Source: Theobroma cacao (taxonomy: Eukaryota > Streptophyta > Magnoliopsida > Malvales > Malvaceae). Taken from it: a stretch of 64,000 bases of DNA. A model generated the notes under the pieces. The model was given only the letters and a program-made list of their open reading frames with translations, searched no databases and was not told the origin of the DNA. A program made the position numbers and the translations under genes. Shown piece after piece: positions 9,490 through 23,519 of this stretch; within the stretch, counting starts at the first letter, position 1, and each line of letters begins with the position of its first letter. The stretch is taken from the NCBI RefSeq assembly GCF_000208745.1, contig NC_030857.1:15814955-15878954 (forward strand), written 5' to 3'.

Positions 9490-12400
9490 CTCTTGCCTTG
9501 TGGTTCTTAATGGGCTCAGAAGGTCAGTGAAAACGCCTGAACACTTTGGGCTTAGCCCCTTGCCCCTACACCGGATGATGCCTAATTCTCAACAACATGA
9601 TTACCTGGAAGTAGTAAATCAGCCAAAGGAAACTAAGTTATCCCTGATTCAAAGCCCAATTACCATATTTTGACATGCCACCTGCTCATCAAAACCGGCC
9701 TAAGAAACTTGCTTTCATTGGCAATAGCTTACCCTCTACTATCACAGTCACAAGAATAGCCTGCAAATATAGAAGTTGTGGAAATCTTACAAAATCCCAA
9801 TAATCAGATGGTTCATCTTAGAGAATCTATTTCAAAATGCAAACCCAAATCTGCGTGTTGAAAACCGATGAATTGTGAGTGGGAGAGCACAGATGAGTCA
9901 ATATGTCCTGTTGAAAAACATATTCATAGCTTTCCTCACTTGTTTATTTGATTGGGGAAAGGAGTTAGAGTTCATGAGTATAACGCCCGGAAACAGGTCA
10001 GGACAGATCTGTTTCAGACTTCACAGGTGCATTGAATTTCATGAAAGCCTAAATTTTTATTGCCACGACCACACCCTGCTAGACACAGATTCCAAATTTA
10101 GGGAAAAAGGCTCTGACTGTATATCCACTATCCCACGATACTTTCCCTACTTTTCCCCCTGAAAACCAAAGGTTTGATCCTAGTCAAAATTTTGGTCCCC
10201 AAATCAAAGTTTGATTTCTGTTTGGGTTCTCTTAATTAAAAAAAAAAAAAACAAAACTGCTAGGTAATGGGTTCCAATGGATCATTGGATCATTATCAGA
10301 AAGTTGTATTTTAGTCTTAATCTAACAATAATAAAGAAATAGAAAAAACCCTTTATATATATATATATATTTAGAATCAATTCGTTTATATCGCTGTAAA
10401 ACTAAATTAGTTTTACATTTTATCAATTGAAAAAATTAGAAACAAAATAAAAAGAGTTACAACATTGTGAATGTGTCACGTGCTGAACTTTAGTGTTTAC
10501 AACTGGTGCGGCAGCTTCCGCATCTCATGCTGCACCTTCGACAGTTTTCGGAATTGATCCAGTAACTCATATGACTTGAACCCACGTGTCATGATCAAAA
10601 GAGGGAGGGAGCGAGCTAGTGGAGGCCCTGCCTCCCTAACAATTTTAAAAATTTTATAATTTTTTATTTTTAAAAAAGTTTTTATAATTTTTTTCCTTAC
10701 AAAAATTTAAAAAACTTTTTAATATGTTTTTATTTTTTAAAAAATTTTATAATTTTACCTTTATAATAAATTTTTATTCGGTGAGATACCTCACAAGAAT
10801 CGATCAACAACTAATATTAATAAAATTAAAATAAAACCTTTTACAATATAATTATTCTAAAACTCTATTTTTTCAAAATCTCGCAACCACTACCTTTTGT
10901 TTTTTTTAAAAAAAAAACACTATAGAAACAAAAAAATAATTTTTATACTTTTTCATTTGCCAGCATTTTTCGTGCAAAAAACCTTTAGTCAGTAATTCAA
11001 TTTTTATGTCATGATAATTGATAAATTTGATTTATTTACTTATGTTATTTTTAATATTTTCAACTTTAAATTTTTTTTATTTAATAATTTTTTCTTGGTG
11101 ATTTTGATTTAAGATTTACCATATTAGCCATTTTTTTTAAAGCAACAAAGTAAGGATTGGATTAAACACTTGAGGTTAGTTATTACTTTTTTATTTACAG
11201 TTTGCTTGATTGCTTTCTTACAAATTATTTGTGTTTTTTTTTACAAAATAATTAAGTTTTTTACTTCCTCATTTAATTGTTTATTGATATTATATTTAAT
11301 TTTTGTGATTAATTTTAGGGAATTGCTTCCCTATTGAATTGTTTATTGATAGTCTTTAATATTTTTTAGGAGATTGCTTCACATTGAGAGTTTTATTATT
11401 TTATTTATTAATTTTTGTTTATTATTAAGTTTATCTAAAATTTGAAAATATTGTCATTATTAAATTATTTATAATTATACTAGTTAATTTTTTTAAGTAA
11501 ATTATTAAGATTGATTTCTTTGAATAATTGTTAAGATTTATACGTAAAATTCTTATATAAATTTTTTTCATCTAATTTGTTTTATATACTTATAACTTTT
11601 AGTATGATAATTTTATAGATATTATTTTTTACTTTTCATCTCTAAATGTAAAATTTTGACTCCGTCATATCTTAAGAATAGATGATTGATCAGTACAAAG
11701 CTCAAAACACCTCCTTTCACTTAGTAGCCTTTTCTCAAGAATAATGCATCTAAGAATCTACTAAAAATCTTAACCCTATTTTTTAGATTTCTTGTAGGCA
11801 GTCATCATCATTGTTACCTATGGCAAGTTCTTATTTTTTTTAACCTTAATTTCACGAATACAAAAGGTTGGAACCATGATTGAATGCAATGAAATGGGAT
11901 CGTGGTTATAGTTTATTAGTGGCTAATCACACGAGGCCACACCTTTATGGTACTTGTACTATTTTTTTTTTGTTTTTGAAAGGTGAAGGTACTTGTACTA
12001 ATTAATTAACATTGCAATTATTATAACATGATTCTCGTAATTCACCCACTTATCTTGGAGGTTGGCATTTATTTACTAGTTTTTTAAGCTCCCTGCATAT
12101 GGAGAGCGAATATTGTGCTACAACTTAGAAGGAGAAAATAAACTCACAATACATCCCCATAATAACCATGTATAATGTAGTTTAGCGGTTATAAAGAAAC
12201 TAAGAATTCCAGAAAAATCTTAGTGCATTGGATTAGTATTATTTTCGTTATCTAGTCATGTATCAAGAATCAAGTACAATTTTATACATAAAAATTAACA
12301 ATGGTCAAATGTATAATAATTTTATGAAATTAAAACACTTTTGAAGATTTTTCTTTTTAAAAAAATTGTAAAAATTTAGTCCATTCCAATAAAAGATTAA

Positions 12401-12943
12401 AGCAAAATCATAGTTTTCAATTAAAATTCTTAAATGTTGTTCTCGACCGTCCTTATATTTCTTTGTTCACACTTGATATGACACAAGATTTTTTTTTTTT
12501 TTTTAAATGAAAACACCTACAAGTGTATTTTTATATCAAATTTTTTAAAATTTTAATAATAATATTAATTTTCAATAAATTTTAATATAAAAAAGGAAAA
12601 AAGAATCATGAAAAATAAATATGATATATAAAAAAATTATGAATATTGAGTATTTAAAAATAAAAAATATTTCTTTTTTTTTTTTGAAAGGTCAAAAAAA
12701 TATTACATAACTTTGACTTTTGAGTCACATAAAAAAATGAAAATAAGATTAAGGGAGTATAATATATTAGTACTTCATTATCAAAGGATCAATTTATAAA
12801 TGTTGGACTAAAATAATCAATTTTAATTTTGATAAGTATTTCATTTTCCTTTTTAAAATAATGATAAAAGAATTGGTAAAATATTGGACAAAACATACTC
12901 TTAATTTCAAAATTGAAACGGAGATGCAATAAATAAAAACTTG
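9490..12943. other. Gene-poor AT-rich DNA
   Basis: I see no gene. An open frame at 9875-10162 shows no family feature and no splice partner. Sequence composition is mixed up to 10620. From 10640 to 12940 it becomes extremely AT-rich, with many A and T runs and no clear element ends. Confidence 0.5.
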
Positions 12944-13458
12944 ACATAATGTTCAAAAAAATCTCTAAATTATTTAAAAAAATTTAAATAAGTTTTTATA
13001 TTTTTATTACATTCAATTAAATCTTTATATTTTCATTTTAAACCAAATAAACTATTATACTTTTATTTTAAGTCAAATAAATTCTTATAACTAATTATTG
13101 ATTTAATCAAAATATCATTTATCATTTTATACAGTATAGTACTGACGTGACATATTAATATATCATAATTGATAATGATTTAACATTCTGACATATTTTA
13201 ATTAATGATGATGTGATATATTAATTTGATATGATAATATGATTATATAATATTTTTTATTTTTCACATTAACGTAATATCAATATTACGTGAATATAAA
13301 ATGATAAGTGATATTTTAAATAATAATAATTAATTAATTATTAGTTATAAAAGATCTATTTATGTTAAATAAAAATATAAAATTTTGATTAAATATAATA
13401 AAAAATAATTTTTAAAAATTTATTTAAATAGTCTAAAATCTCATTTTAACTATTATGT
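12944..13458. mobile_element. Foldback (long inverted repeat) MITE-like element, 515 bp
   Basis: The two halves are imperfect inverted copies of each other. The left end starts ACATAATGTTCAAAAAAATC, and the right end, reverse-complemented, starts ACATAATAGTTAAAATGAGA. The match can be followed inward for well over 100 bp on each side (TTTAAATAA, TTATAACTAAT, ATCATTTTATA). There is no coding capacity. Part of it recurs inverted at 1138-1395. A short non-autonomous element with long terminal inverted repeats is the best reading. I could not settle the target duplication or the superfamily. Confidence 0.6.
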
Positions 13459-13479
13459 TTAAAAATTTTGATTTGGGCC

Positions 13480-14330
13480 TTTAACCCGCTACTTTTTCCC
13501 GCCCGTTTGGTGGGCAAAATCACAAAAGCCCTCGCGGGCTTTTCTCAAATCCCAACTTAATTTAAACCCCACCGACCAAATGGATAACTGCAATGGAATT
13601 TTTTTAATTTTAAAAAATAAAAATATTAATTTAATATTAAATTGAACTGTATAAATTGACATCAGCTAATCACGAACGCTCAAACTGTAGGAGAGGCACT
13701 TTCTGGGTGACAGCTAGTGAAAGCGACAGACAAAGGACGAATCACCGGTCACTAGCGGTACCCTTTGACCCTCTCCCAGAAACCAAAAAAAGAGAGAATC
13801 ACGACCCACAAAACTGACACCGTGTCTTCATATTAACCGCCCGATCCAAGAATATAATGTGGTCCTCTGATCAGTGACGACGCACGTTAAGCCTGATTTG
13901 CTGATTGCATTGTTACAAGAAAATTTATTTTTCATGGTTTATTTCTCCCACCGACGGCAGATATGAGACTGTTTTTCCCTCATAATTGTGCTGGGACCCA
14001 CTTTTCTACGTGTTTGTGTTCTTTTTACACGTGTCATAGTTTGGTTATTTTGTACTATGATTAGTACCAAGGTGTTAAATCAATGATTTTAACTCTTTTT
14101 CAAAAGGACAAAGAACAAAACAAAAACTTGAGAACATGGTTAATAGGGTGTTACATCAAAATCCAATCTAATTATCCTCTGCAATTTTCTTCCCTTTTTT
14201 TCATATAAAACACCACATGATTAACACCCATGCCACTTGCCACGTGGGAAAGCTTTGTCCTTTTCTTCCAAGTGGAATGCTTGGAGGAAATTGTTCAATC
14301 ATTTTCTTACGCCTTCTTTCATTGAAGTAA
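13480..14330. promoter_or_regulatory. ORF-less, less AT-rich island with ACGTG motifs
   Basis: This stretch is clearly less AT-rich than its surroundings and holds ACACGTGT (14027-14034), CCACGTGGG (14240-14248, a core G-box) and TACGTGT near 14007. Such motifs bind bZIP/bHLH factors in plant promoters. No matching coding sequence lies within several kb, so this may be a promoter of a non-coding transcript, the remains of one, or chance. Treat it as a weak call. Confidence 0.3.
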
Positions 14331-17300
14331 TATTTCCATAATAAAATGCATGAAATCAAGATCTTCCTTTTCATTATCAATTTGTTGTCTTAAACGAGAA
14401 AATATATTTCGTTAAAATATCAATTTAACATTTCATCTTCCCACACTCTTTAATGTTTTGTCTAATTTTATATTAATTGAGCTTATTGTGAGTTAGGTGA
14501 AGCCATGATTTGGACATTTGTTACGCATTGAATTCTCAAACACTCATACGTCGAGCCGTTATTTTTTTGCATTTTTCGTTGTTTATGTATTCAAGGTGAG
14601 TTTTGTGATCAGTCGGGTAAAAACACTCGTTAAAATATTATTATATAGATAAAAAATTTTTATTTTTTTTATTTTTTAATTATAATTTTATGTAAATTTA
14701 TTAATTTTTAAACAATAAGATTAAAAAATGTAAACATCATTAATAGAAAATATGAAAAAATTAAAATATATTTTTTCTTTCTCTCATTTTTGTTTTCAAA
14801 TAATATAGCCGACCGACAATGCTTTTTATCATGAACCAACCTTGTACCAAACTATGATAGGATAAAATTGTCTATAAGATTGAGTTTTTTTGTACCTGTA
14901 AGGGAAATGTCTCTCTTTTAAATAATGTAATGGATCGTTGTGACATCTCTAAAAATACTTATTAAGTCTTTAGGGGGAAAGACCCTTTAAGAAACGAATG
15001 TAATCATTTTAAACGTTGTAATGGCTACTGGTAGAATATTTTTAAAATCTCGTAAACTCTTTATAAAAAGTGAACAGTTAGCGGATTGCTGAGCTGTCTC
15101 ACTGGTAAATATATGTTTGTAACGAATTATCTAGGATTACCCCTATGGCCCAACGATGGTGTATCTTGGTCTATTTGTAATTAATTTTTTATTAATAAAA
15201 TATTTTTTTTATGACTCAGTGGTTATATATATGTCATTCGGTATGACTTGTGATTTTGATGCGGATTTTCTTAGTCTAATTTGTTGTTATTATTATTGTT
15301 GGATAAAATATAACCGAGTATTGGTTGACTTGTGTGGAAGTATTCACTCAAGTGCTGCACGGACTATTGCATACTTAAGCAAAGGAACGGAGTTTGTGAC
15401 ACTCCCATTCGTCAACTGACCACCCTATGACAGGTGCTCCCTAAGGGAAAGAAGCACCTTTGGGAACAACAGTGCTCCCCTTTCATGAGGAGAGAATTTT
15501 TTTTGTAAGAGAAAATTTTGAATTTATATAGGAATAATTTTTTAAAATTAATAAATGATGAAATTATCTTTTTAATATTATCACATCATCAAATTAACGG
15601 AAACATTAATGTTTAACTAACGATTGGACTTTTATGTCTTGCAAAAGATATTTTTTTGAGGTGAATTATCTATTTCGAAAACTAATGGACTTGTGTAAAA
15701 TTATGATTAAAAGTTAGAGAGTGAGAATATTTTACCTTTGTTATATTTATAAAATAATTTTTTTATCTTAAACTCAATAATCGATAAGGAGTGTAATTCT
15801 CAAGAATTCAATGAAAATATTATTTTAAATTGTAATATTGTAACACTTTTAATTTACATGAAATGTAATTGCCCATTTGTGCTAATAGTGATATAGGATT
15901 GTATATGATTTCTATCATTATATGAACATGAAAAAACAAATAAATTAATTCATGTAAATCAATTTGTTAGCACCATTTTCTTTTTGCACATAGGACTAGG
16001 AACTATCTCATGTACGCCCCTACATATTGCACATTTATATTATAGCTATTTTAATCTGTGGTTGGCAAATATGAGTTTGATAATTTCAATGTGCAAATTT
16101 TGAAGTTGCATGTTCTCATCCATCTACACGACAGAGAGGGTTCCATCTATCCTAATCCTAATACCTAGGGAAAATGAAGTCACGAGAAAAGGAATTTTTT
16201 ATGTTCAAAAGGAAATTGTAAAGTGTAATACTATTTCATTTGCAAAGTAATTATATTATATTTACAGTCTAATTTTGGTGTCAAATACACTCCCTTGTCC
16301 TTTTTTCTTCTCAATTGCACTCACAAGTAATTTCCCCCCACCCAAAGCTGATTAGGGGTTTGTGTAAAGCCAAAGGACTTGCTATGGTGTAGCTTGGTGG
16401 TGATTTACATGGCAATGGGCAGCAAGTGGGAATTTGCCATGTGTAAGCTAAAATATTTTTTATCAATTTATTGGTATAGAAGGAAGCATGGCAATGATGG
16501 ATAATGACTTTGGAATTGGGCAATGATGGCAGCCGACAAAAGAATTAAGCATCCAATGCAAAAGCCAAAGTTTCCAATTCCCACATGATTCTTCTTCATA
16601 TTAGCAGTCACCGTGGTGCTTGCTTTTAGGTGAGATAAAACTATTGGCACCCCTCAAAGTGGGCCTTGACCAACAATTAAAAATATTGCCAAAGCAGCCT
16701 AGGACGAGTCAAAATACGGAAAAGAAAAACAGAGTTTGGGTTCTATTTGATTTTTTATTCATATTTTGTTTTGAAAAGTAATTTTTTTAAAAAAAGTATT
16801 TTGATAAAGAAGTAAATATTGTTTTGAAAAATATAAAGAATTTTTATTTTTTAGTGCAAAAATAATTATGTTAAATTATTATTGCCTTCATTAGTCAGTT
16901 GCTTATTTACTTTTATTTTATACTTGTATCTTTAGAATAAGTAACAATCGAACAAAATCTTAATTTTTCAACTTTAAAAAATGAAATTTGATTGAATATT
17001 CACGGTTCAATATAGTTTGGTTTAATTTTTTTTAACTATGTTATTAATCTTTTGAGTCATCTATTTGATTTCTTTTACCAAAATATCAATTTATGTAACT
17101 TTAATTTAGTTAAATTCAAACTAATTCGATGTTTTATGGAACGAACTAATTTGATTTTCAATGACAATTTTTGTCTTTCGATATATATGAGAGGTATCAG
17201 AGAATCAAGAATTTAAATTTTGAACCTCAATTCGTTTAGGAAAAATAATAACCATAAGGTCAAACCCTGCTTTCTCTGTTCAATTGAGAATTACTTTTGT

Positions 17301-20300
17301 TTATTGAACAATGTAATTTGAAGCTCATCAAAGTTTTGAGGTATATCATACATCCAATTGAGTGAAGTAATATTCAATAATAAATTTCTTATATACATAT
17401 AAGATTTTTTAATTTATAAAAAATTCTCTCTGTGAAACATGTTTTGCTTATCTAATGCTTACACTTGCACGTTAAAGGGTTGGGTTACTCCTAATTATTA
17501 TTTCAATGTAAAAGAGCAATGGTGGTGGTTGCTATGAATCAAGTCATGAATACATGAAAAACCATTAACTAAATTAATTGAATGAAAATTGCTTAAAGGG
17601 TATTTGGCTCCTTAGATTAGTTTATAACTAACAACTTCAAAGCTGTAAGCTACTTAAATTAAATTAATCCCTTGCCCAAAATGGAATGACTTAAAAGAAG
17701 TAAGAAAGAGTGGTATATGTGGAAACCACCTGATGATTTATAGATTTCCAAAATAGAAGAAATAAAGTGCATTTCCAATTAATTATTGGTCATCAAAATC
17801 CTAGTGCTAGAACCAATCAAGTTTTGCCATGCTTCATTGGTACTGTTTCCCTTGAAGTAGAAACTACCCCAAAATTTTGGGTTCCTTTGTGACCTCAAAG
17901 CTCTCCAAAAAGAGTAATGTGGGAGGGACAATAATGGACATATGGTGGGTTGAGTTGCACAAAAGAAATCCAAAAGCCAATCCACAGTCTCATCATTCCA
18001 TCTCCATATTCTTGGCAATTATTATTTTCTTTTCCTTTCGACCCTTTTTGGTCCTCCTTTTCTTTTCTACTAAGTATGTACAATTTAAAGATGACACTCA
18101 TGTTCCCAATATGGAAAATATGTTATTGGTGAGTACCATATACCATATGTGTTAAACTTTGAAAGTAAAAAGGAAAAAGAAAACCACCACCGACACCTCT
18201 AGTGACCCAAAGTTGTGGCTGGACCATTTTGGAATATTAAACTTTGAAGGATGACTAACCACCTAAACGTTTGAATTATCAACTCTAATTTATATAGCTC
18301 ATTGTTCCCAAATGAAAGCACCTCGTTAATTCCGTTTCGAATTTGAATCTTGAAATGAGAGGATTTAAATTTATAAAACAAAACAGGGTTTAAAATTTAC
18401 CTTAATTTTGAATAAGAAATGCATGTAACTACTTCTTATTAACTCCTATAATTACGTCATTTTTGGTAAATATATAGTTTGATGGAAGTAATAGAGGAAA
18501 CTTGTGGCACTGCGAAACAATACATGTGTGAGGACTCCAACTGTAACTTATCTGCTTTTAATCATGTCCTAACGACAAGGACTTGGAGTGAATACCTCAA
18601 TGTTTGGCAGCCAATAGCCATGCGATGGGAGCAAATTAAAAAAAAAAAAAAAGTAATTCTATTTTCCGACGCATGATTTGAGTCGAAGAACCGTCGGTGG
18701 ATCTGACAAAGGATGAAACAATTATAGGACTACAGTTGTACAAAACTGACTCACATCTTGAAGAAAATGACAATGCCTGTCACTTGCCAATGCTGTTGGA
18801 GGGTTGTTTTCATTACTCATTGACCTCCTCCTCCTCCTTGGCTTATTGCTCATTTCAGTACCACCAGGCAAACTAAAAATAATAATAAAATTAAAAAGGA
18901 TAATTAATGATAATAATGTCACTTGTTTTATAATCTTATCTACCAACAGTCTGAGCAATGTGTTGGTCGTATCTATCTATCTATCTTCCATTCATGGCAT
19001 GCAATATCATTGTTGTTATTTTGATCCTGGGATAAATTTCAAATCCTATAGCTACTTAACTATGGATGCTAATTCTTCTATAAGTGTACGCTAGAATATC
19101 ATCCGCTTATTCACTTAACTCTTGTCTTTTATTAACCACTCTATTGAGTTTATAGAGTTAATCTCATCTTTAATTTGTGACTTGTTAGTAAAATATATTG
19201 ATATACACAATTCATTTTTTTTTTTATATATAAAATGATTTTTCAAATAGTTTCAAATTCATTGGTCATCGACACCTTGGTAATTAGAATATAAACAGAA
19301 CATGTCACGTGTTAAAAAAGCAAGTTCTGTCCATATTTTAACAAAATGTTGATGAATTATAACTAAAAACGAAATGTGCAAAATTATCATAATTAATTAA
19401 TGATATAATTTACAACTGCAAACTGTGCAATAAAATCTCAAAAGTTCATCAGATTTACATCTGAAAATTAATCAAGATATTCTCTTCAACAACAGACTTC
19501 CCATGTTAATTTTTTTTTTTAAATAAAAAGAAGAAGAAGAAGAAGAAAGAATTAAAGAAGAGGCTACCTGCAGAAGAAGCATCCACAGTTGGCCCACTTG
19601 CCTAATATTATTTTTCCCCTGAGAGCTGTCACTTTTAGACCAAGAGAAAAACTATGCACATGTGATGCATCCATGTACACATGATGTCTAAATGTCTTGC
19701 TAAATTCCCCCTTTGGCTTTGGATTCTTATAATACAGCCTAGAAAATATTCTCCCCACCCTCCCTTTCTTTAAAGTGTTTGATGCATTATGTAGGGTTAA
19801 TTTATTTTAGACTGTTCCCAAAACCCCCCACTTTGTTTTGGGCCAATGGGATTTTATTTTCAATAATAAGAAATAAATAAAAAAGAAAGAATGTTTTCCA
19901 CTAGTTTTCCAATTGACAATATCAATTGTCCTTGGCTTACCTAAGTTTTAGCTGGTCCATCACTGTCTGTCACTGGAAACATATCATAATTTTTTTTTTA
20001 AAGGCAGGAAACATATCATAATTAATTGCAATATATATATAAATTATTTTTTTTTCAGCAAGAAATTATTATGGAGAGAGAGAGGGAGTGATGAGATTTG
20101 GTGCTGCAAGAATATCAAAACAATTAATAAAATGCTAACAAGAGCAAGATTGGAACCATTTGATTTCTTTTTTAATATATTATTTTCTGATCTGTTGGAA
20201 TATCAACGTTACATTTACATCTCTAAATGCAATCTGCTGATACAGAAATATTATGATTTTGATTATGATAGCAATTGACCAACCAAAGACTATTTAATTA

Positions 20301-21371
20301 ATATTAAAACAATTAAATTTAAATCTTCTCTTTTGTTTTTCTTATTGGCATAATACAAGAAAATGCAAGACAAGGTGGAAAGAGAGAGAAAGAGAAAATA
20401 ATCAAAGACGAAAATGAACTTTCAATACCTAACATTAACCAAATAATATGACTAGGTTATAACATTTTATAACTTAGTCAAATGATCTGGCAGTGATTCA
20501 CATTTTAACAAATTTACACCATGAATGATGGTTTATAATAATTTAAAACACAAAATTCACATGGGTTTGAAATTAGTACTTAATTGTCACGAATACTAAA
20601 TAAAAATTGCTCAAGTGGATTTGACCCTTTTTTCAATGCGCTACTAGTAGCTCTACTCTTAAGTGTTTTTCACTAAAAATAAAATATAAGTTACTGGCTG
20701 TATTTATTGCACTCGAGTATTTAATTTATTGGTTGATGCATGATCCTCTTGCTTAAAGAGTAAGATTCGAATCTCCATTTTCTAATTATCAAAAAAAAAA
20801 AGAGTTATTGGCTTTATTGTATGTTCCATTTAATAGTTGCCTAAATGTTAACCAGCTTGGCATTTTCATTAATCATTATATATATTATGTTGAGAAATAA
20901 AATTAAGCTGGAATTAGTCTCTGTTTCTGGAAAGATAAAAAGAGATTGACTTGACATACATTTATGATGCAAATATTTACATGAGAACCTCTGCCGACAC
21001 TAGCAGAATCAAGAAAAGGAATATGCTTTTGGCCTTATTGTATGAAGAACATACATTGCATTGCCTGCAAATGTTAATTGGGACGCAAAAGGGATTAGGT
21101 ACATGTCTATATATACTCTGCTTTTTATCGTTACCTATGCCTGCACATTTAGTATATGGGAAACTCTATATGATGTCTTGAAGAAACGTTAGAGCAATCG
21201 ACCTTGTAACTGCTTGTTGATTATAGGAAAGGAAAAAAAGCATGGTGGAATTGTGTTCTTACTATAATTAATTAATAAAGATTCGTTAGGAATCGAGGAA
21301 ACTTCACTTTCAAACTTGTCTTAAATATGTTCAACTTAGGGTTTCTTTCTTTCCTTTTTTTTTTTTTCAAA
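14331..21371. other. Gene-poor intergenic DNA
   Basis: About 7 kb without a supportable gene. Open frames at 15156-15419, 17779-18155 and 18722-19094 are short, have no recognisable domain and lack partners joined by good splice sites. Small features are an AGA-trinucleotide run near 19529-19548 and short poly(A) and poly(T) runs. A sequence at about 20740-20790 resembles a decayed pol III B box (GATTCGAATCTCC) and could be a SINE fragment. Confidence 0.5.
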
Positions 21372-21437
21372 TGAAAATGTTGATGGTCAACTAATTAACT
21401 GCTGTGAAAATGTTGATGGTCAACTAATTAACTGTTG
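21372..21437. repeat. Tandem duplication, 2 x 33 bp
   Basis: Two adjacent 33-bp units (21372-21404 and 21405-21437), each starting TGAAAATGTTGATGG, differ at a single base near the end (CTGCTG versus CTGTTG). A recent local slip or duplication is likely. Confidence 0.9.
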
Positions 21438-21499
21438 TATCATCAGCTTACGTAATAATGACTCACCGTTACATGCTTTTCATGAAAACTCTCAGATAA

Positions 21500-21960
21500 A
21501 CCTATATATTATACAATTCCTGGCCAATCTTGTACTGGAAATGTATTTAGAAATTATGAGAACTCACATTGTTGCATAACCCCTTTCTATCACGTCACTT
21601 ATAACTTCAAACAAAATTAAAATACATTACCTAGTTAAAAGTTATTACATTGAGACATATAGTCGAACACTTTTCATTAATTTTATAGAAATACTGTTTC
21701 TTGTTACATATATATTACTCACGAAATTCTTGAATATAACTTATTATACCATTCTCGATCAATTTTGTAGTAGAAATGTATTTAAAAATTCTTGAAACTC
21801 AAATTGTTACGTAATCTTTTCTATTACGTCAATTATAAACTTAGTAAAATTAAAATGCATTACGGAATTAAAAACTGTTACATTAAGACGCATGGTAGGA
21901 CAGTTTTCGTCAATTTTAGAGCAATACCATTTGTCTTGGGTAAGTTACTTGTTAGTAAAG
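21500..21960. repeat. Diverged tandem duplication, period about 240 bp
   Basis: The segment from about 21503 to 21705 is repeated at about 21745-21960 with many substitutions. Shared blocks in the same order include GAAATGTATTTA, AAAATTAAAATGCATTAC / AAAATTAAAATACATTAC, and TTACATTAAGAC / TTACATTGAGAC. No coding frame runs through it. It is an old local duplication or two copies of an unknown element. Confidence 0.65.
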
Positions 21961-23519
21961 TGAGGAAGTTGTAATTATCCTGGGAGACCAAAGTTGATGG
22001 TGCCAGTACGTGTCTGATCCACCATGAGACTAGTACCCATAGCCCTTTTTCTTCTCTATTAAGCTACAAATCTAACCTTGATCCCTAAAAAGCAAAAGAG
22101 ATGGGCAACTTTTGGTTGTTATAATTAGCGTAGCTATGTTATTAGCCAGTTTAAAGAGTAAAGTTACGTAAAAGTAAGAATAATAATAAGAAGAAGAAGA
22201 AGTTAGGTTATAGCACTCTCATCACTGAATTCATTCAAGACTGTCCCTTTCCGTTTCACGTACAACACAAAATCGAAAAGAACCGTCCCTTGTAAAAAGG
22301 AGCTCTCCTTATTGTCATTGATCGGTTTTTCCCATCCCAAAGCTTCTACTATATGAAATCCTAAGCCCATTTTGGTCATTTCACAAAAATCTTCCCCCCC
22401 CAATTTCTCGCGAGAATTTTGTCCTGTTCAATGTGACACTCCCCTTTGCTCAGCTACGCCCTGTTTTTTAACGTTTCTTCTTTTGTGTGTTACTTTTAAC
22501 TTTTAATTCTCTTCTCTCGTGTCTAACAGGAATCCTCGTTCCTCCCTTTGCCAGGAGAGTGAGCGAACAAAACCCTCCAAAATTTATTATCCAAAAAGAA
22601 AAAAGAATTCAAAGTATCAGAATTACAAAAATACCCTTTATCACCGCCAAGCAGACCGCCATGGTACGGTGGGGGGCAGCTGCCTGGCCCCACCACCTCC
22701 ACCTTCCCAAAAATATATATAAAATAAAAAGAAGTAAAAATCTGGGTCCCACTCAAAACCTCATTGTAATTTCTTAGTACCTTGGTTTCATAGAAACAGA
22801 TATATCTTTTTCATCTGTAGACAACTTTACAGATGGGAAGTAAGCAAAATTTTCTACATGTGAGAGGAAAAAAAACACAATGAAATTTGTAAATGTAATG
22901 TAACGTAGAGTAGATCTGTATGATTTGGTTTCTCCTCTCTCTTGCTGATCTGTTCTTGTCTGTGTCCCTATGTCGTCCCTTGAGTGTTAAGCGTTGAATT
23001 TTCATTTTCTTCATATTCTCTTCTCTCTCTCTCTCTCTCTATAAGAAGCTTTTGATCAGACTCGTGTCACAGATCAACACCACCCAAAGTTTTCATTTTC
23101 TTTTTAATAGAGATGCCCATTTGTTAGCAAAGCTCTCTCTTTCTTTCTCTCTCAAGGAAAGAATCAATCAATAAACGGACACAGTCACACAAAAACAAAA
23201 AAAATTTTCTTTTTTGTTTGATAGCAGTATTATACTATTTCTATTTCTTTATTATAATAATTGACATCATATTTTATTTGTAGCTGTATTTCTATATTTG
23301 GTTCTCTCCCTCTCTCTAAAGATATGTTCTTTGTTCATTGTATAATGAGGGGGTTGTTGTTCCTTGTAATGGGTGCCTGAGAGAGAGAGAGAGAGAGAGC
23401 TAGGAGGGTAAAGCTTGAATCTTTTTGTGTTTTGAGCGATGAAGGAGAAAGAGAGAAAGGTATAGTGAAGTTGGTTTCTCTTGTTTTTGAAGCTTTGAGT
23501 TGTTGAGGTTGGGAGCTAG
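21961..23519 (+). promoter_or_regulatory. CESA promoter and 5' leader region
   Basis: Non-coding region ahead of the CESA start codon. A (CT)n tract runs directly into TATAAGAAG at about 23022-23047, a pyrimidine patch joined to a TATA-like site. A (GA)n tract lies at about 23381-23399, roughly 120-140 bp before the ATG and probably inside the leader. GA repeats of this kind are bound by plant BBR/BPC proteins. Near 22669-22694 an inverted repeat (GGTGGGG / CCCCACC) flanks GGCAGCTGCC. Confidence 0.5.
23381..23399. repeat. GA dinucleotide repeat in CESA leader
   Basis: About nine GA units upstream of the CESA start codon. This is a possible BBR/BPC (GAGA-binding) site and a likely length-variable microsatellite. 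Confidence 0.6.

Noticed and set aside
9875..10162. 95-codon open frame after the tRNA gene
   Set aside because: No recognisable domain and no coding-like composition; it is probably chance.
14260..14300. Short hairpin CTTCCAAG / CTTGGAGG as a possible microRNA precursor
   Set aside because: The stem is only eight pairs with a seven-base loop, far too short for a plant miRNA precursor, and I recognise no known mature sequence.
17779..18155. Overlapping open frames on both strands
   Set aside because: Four frames overlap in one place without similarity to a family, which is typical of chance in this composition.
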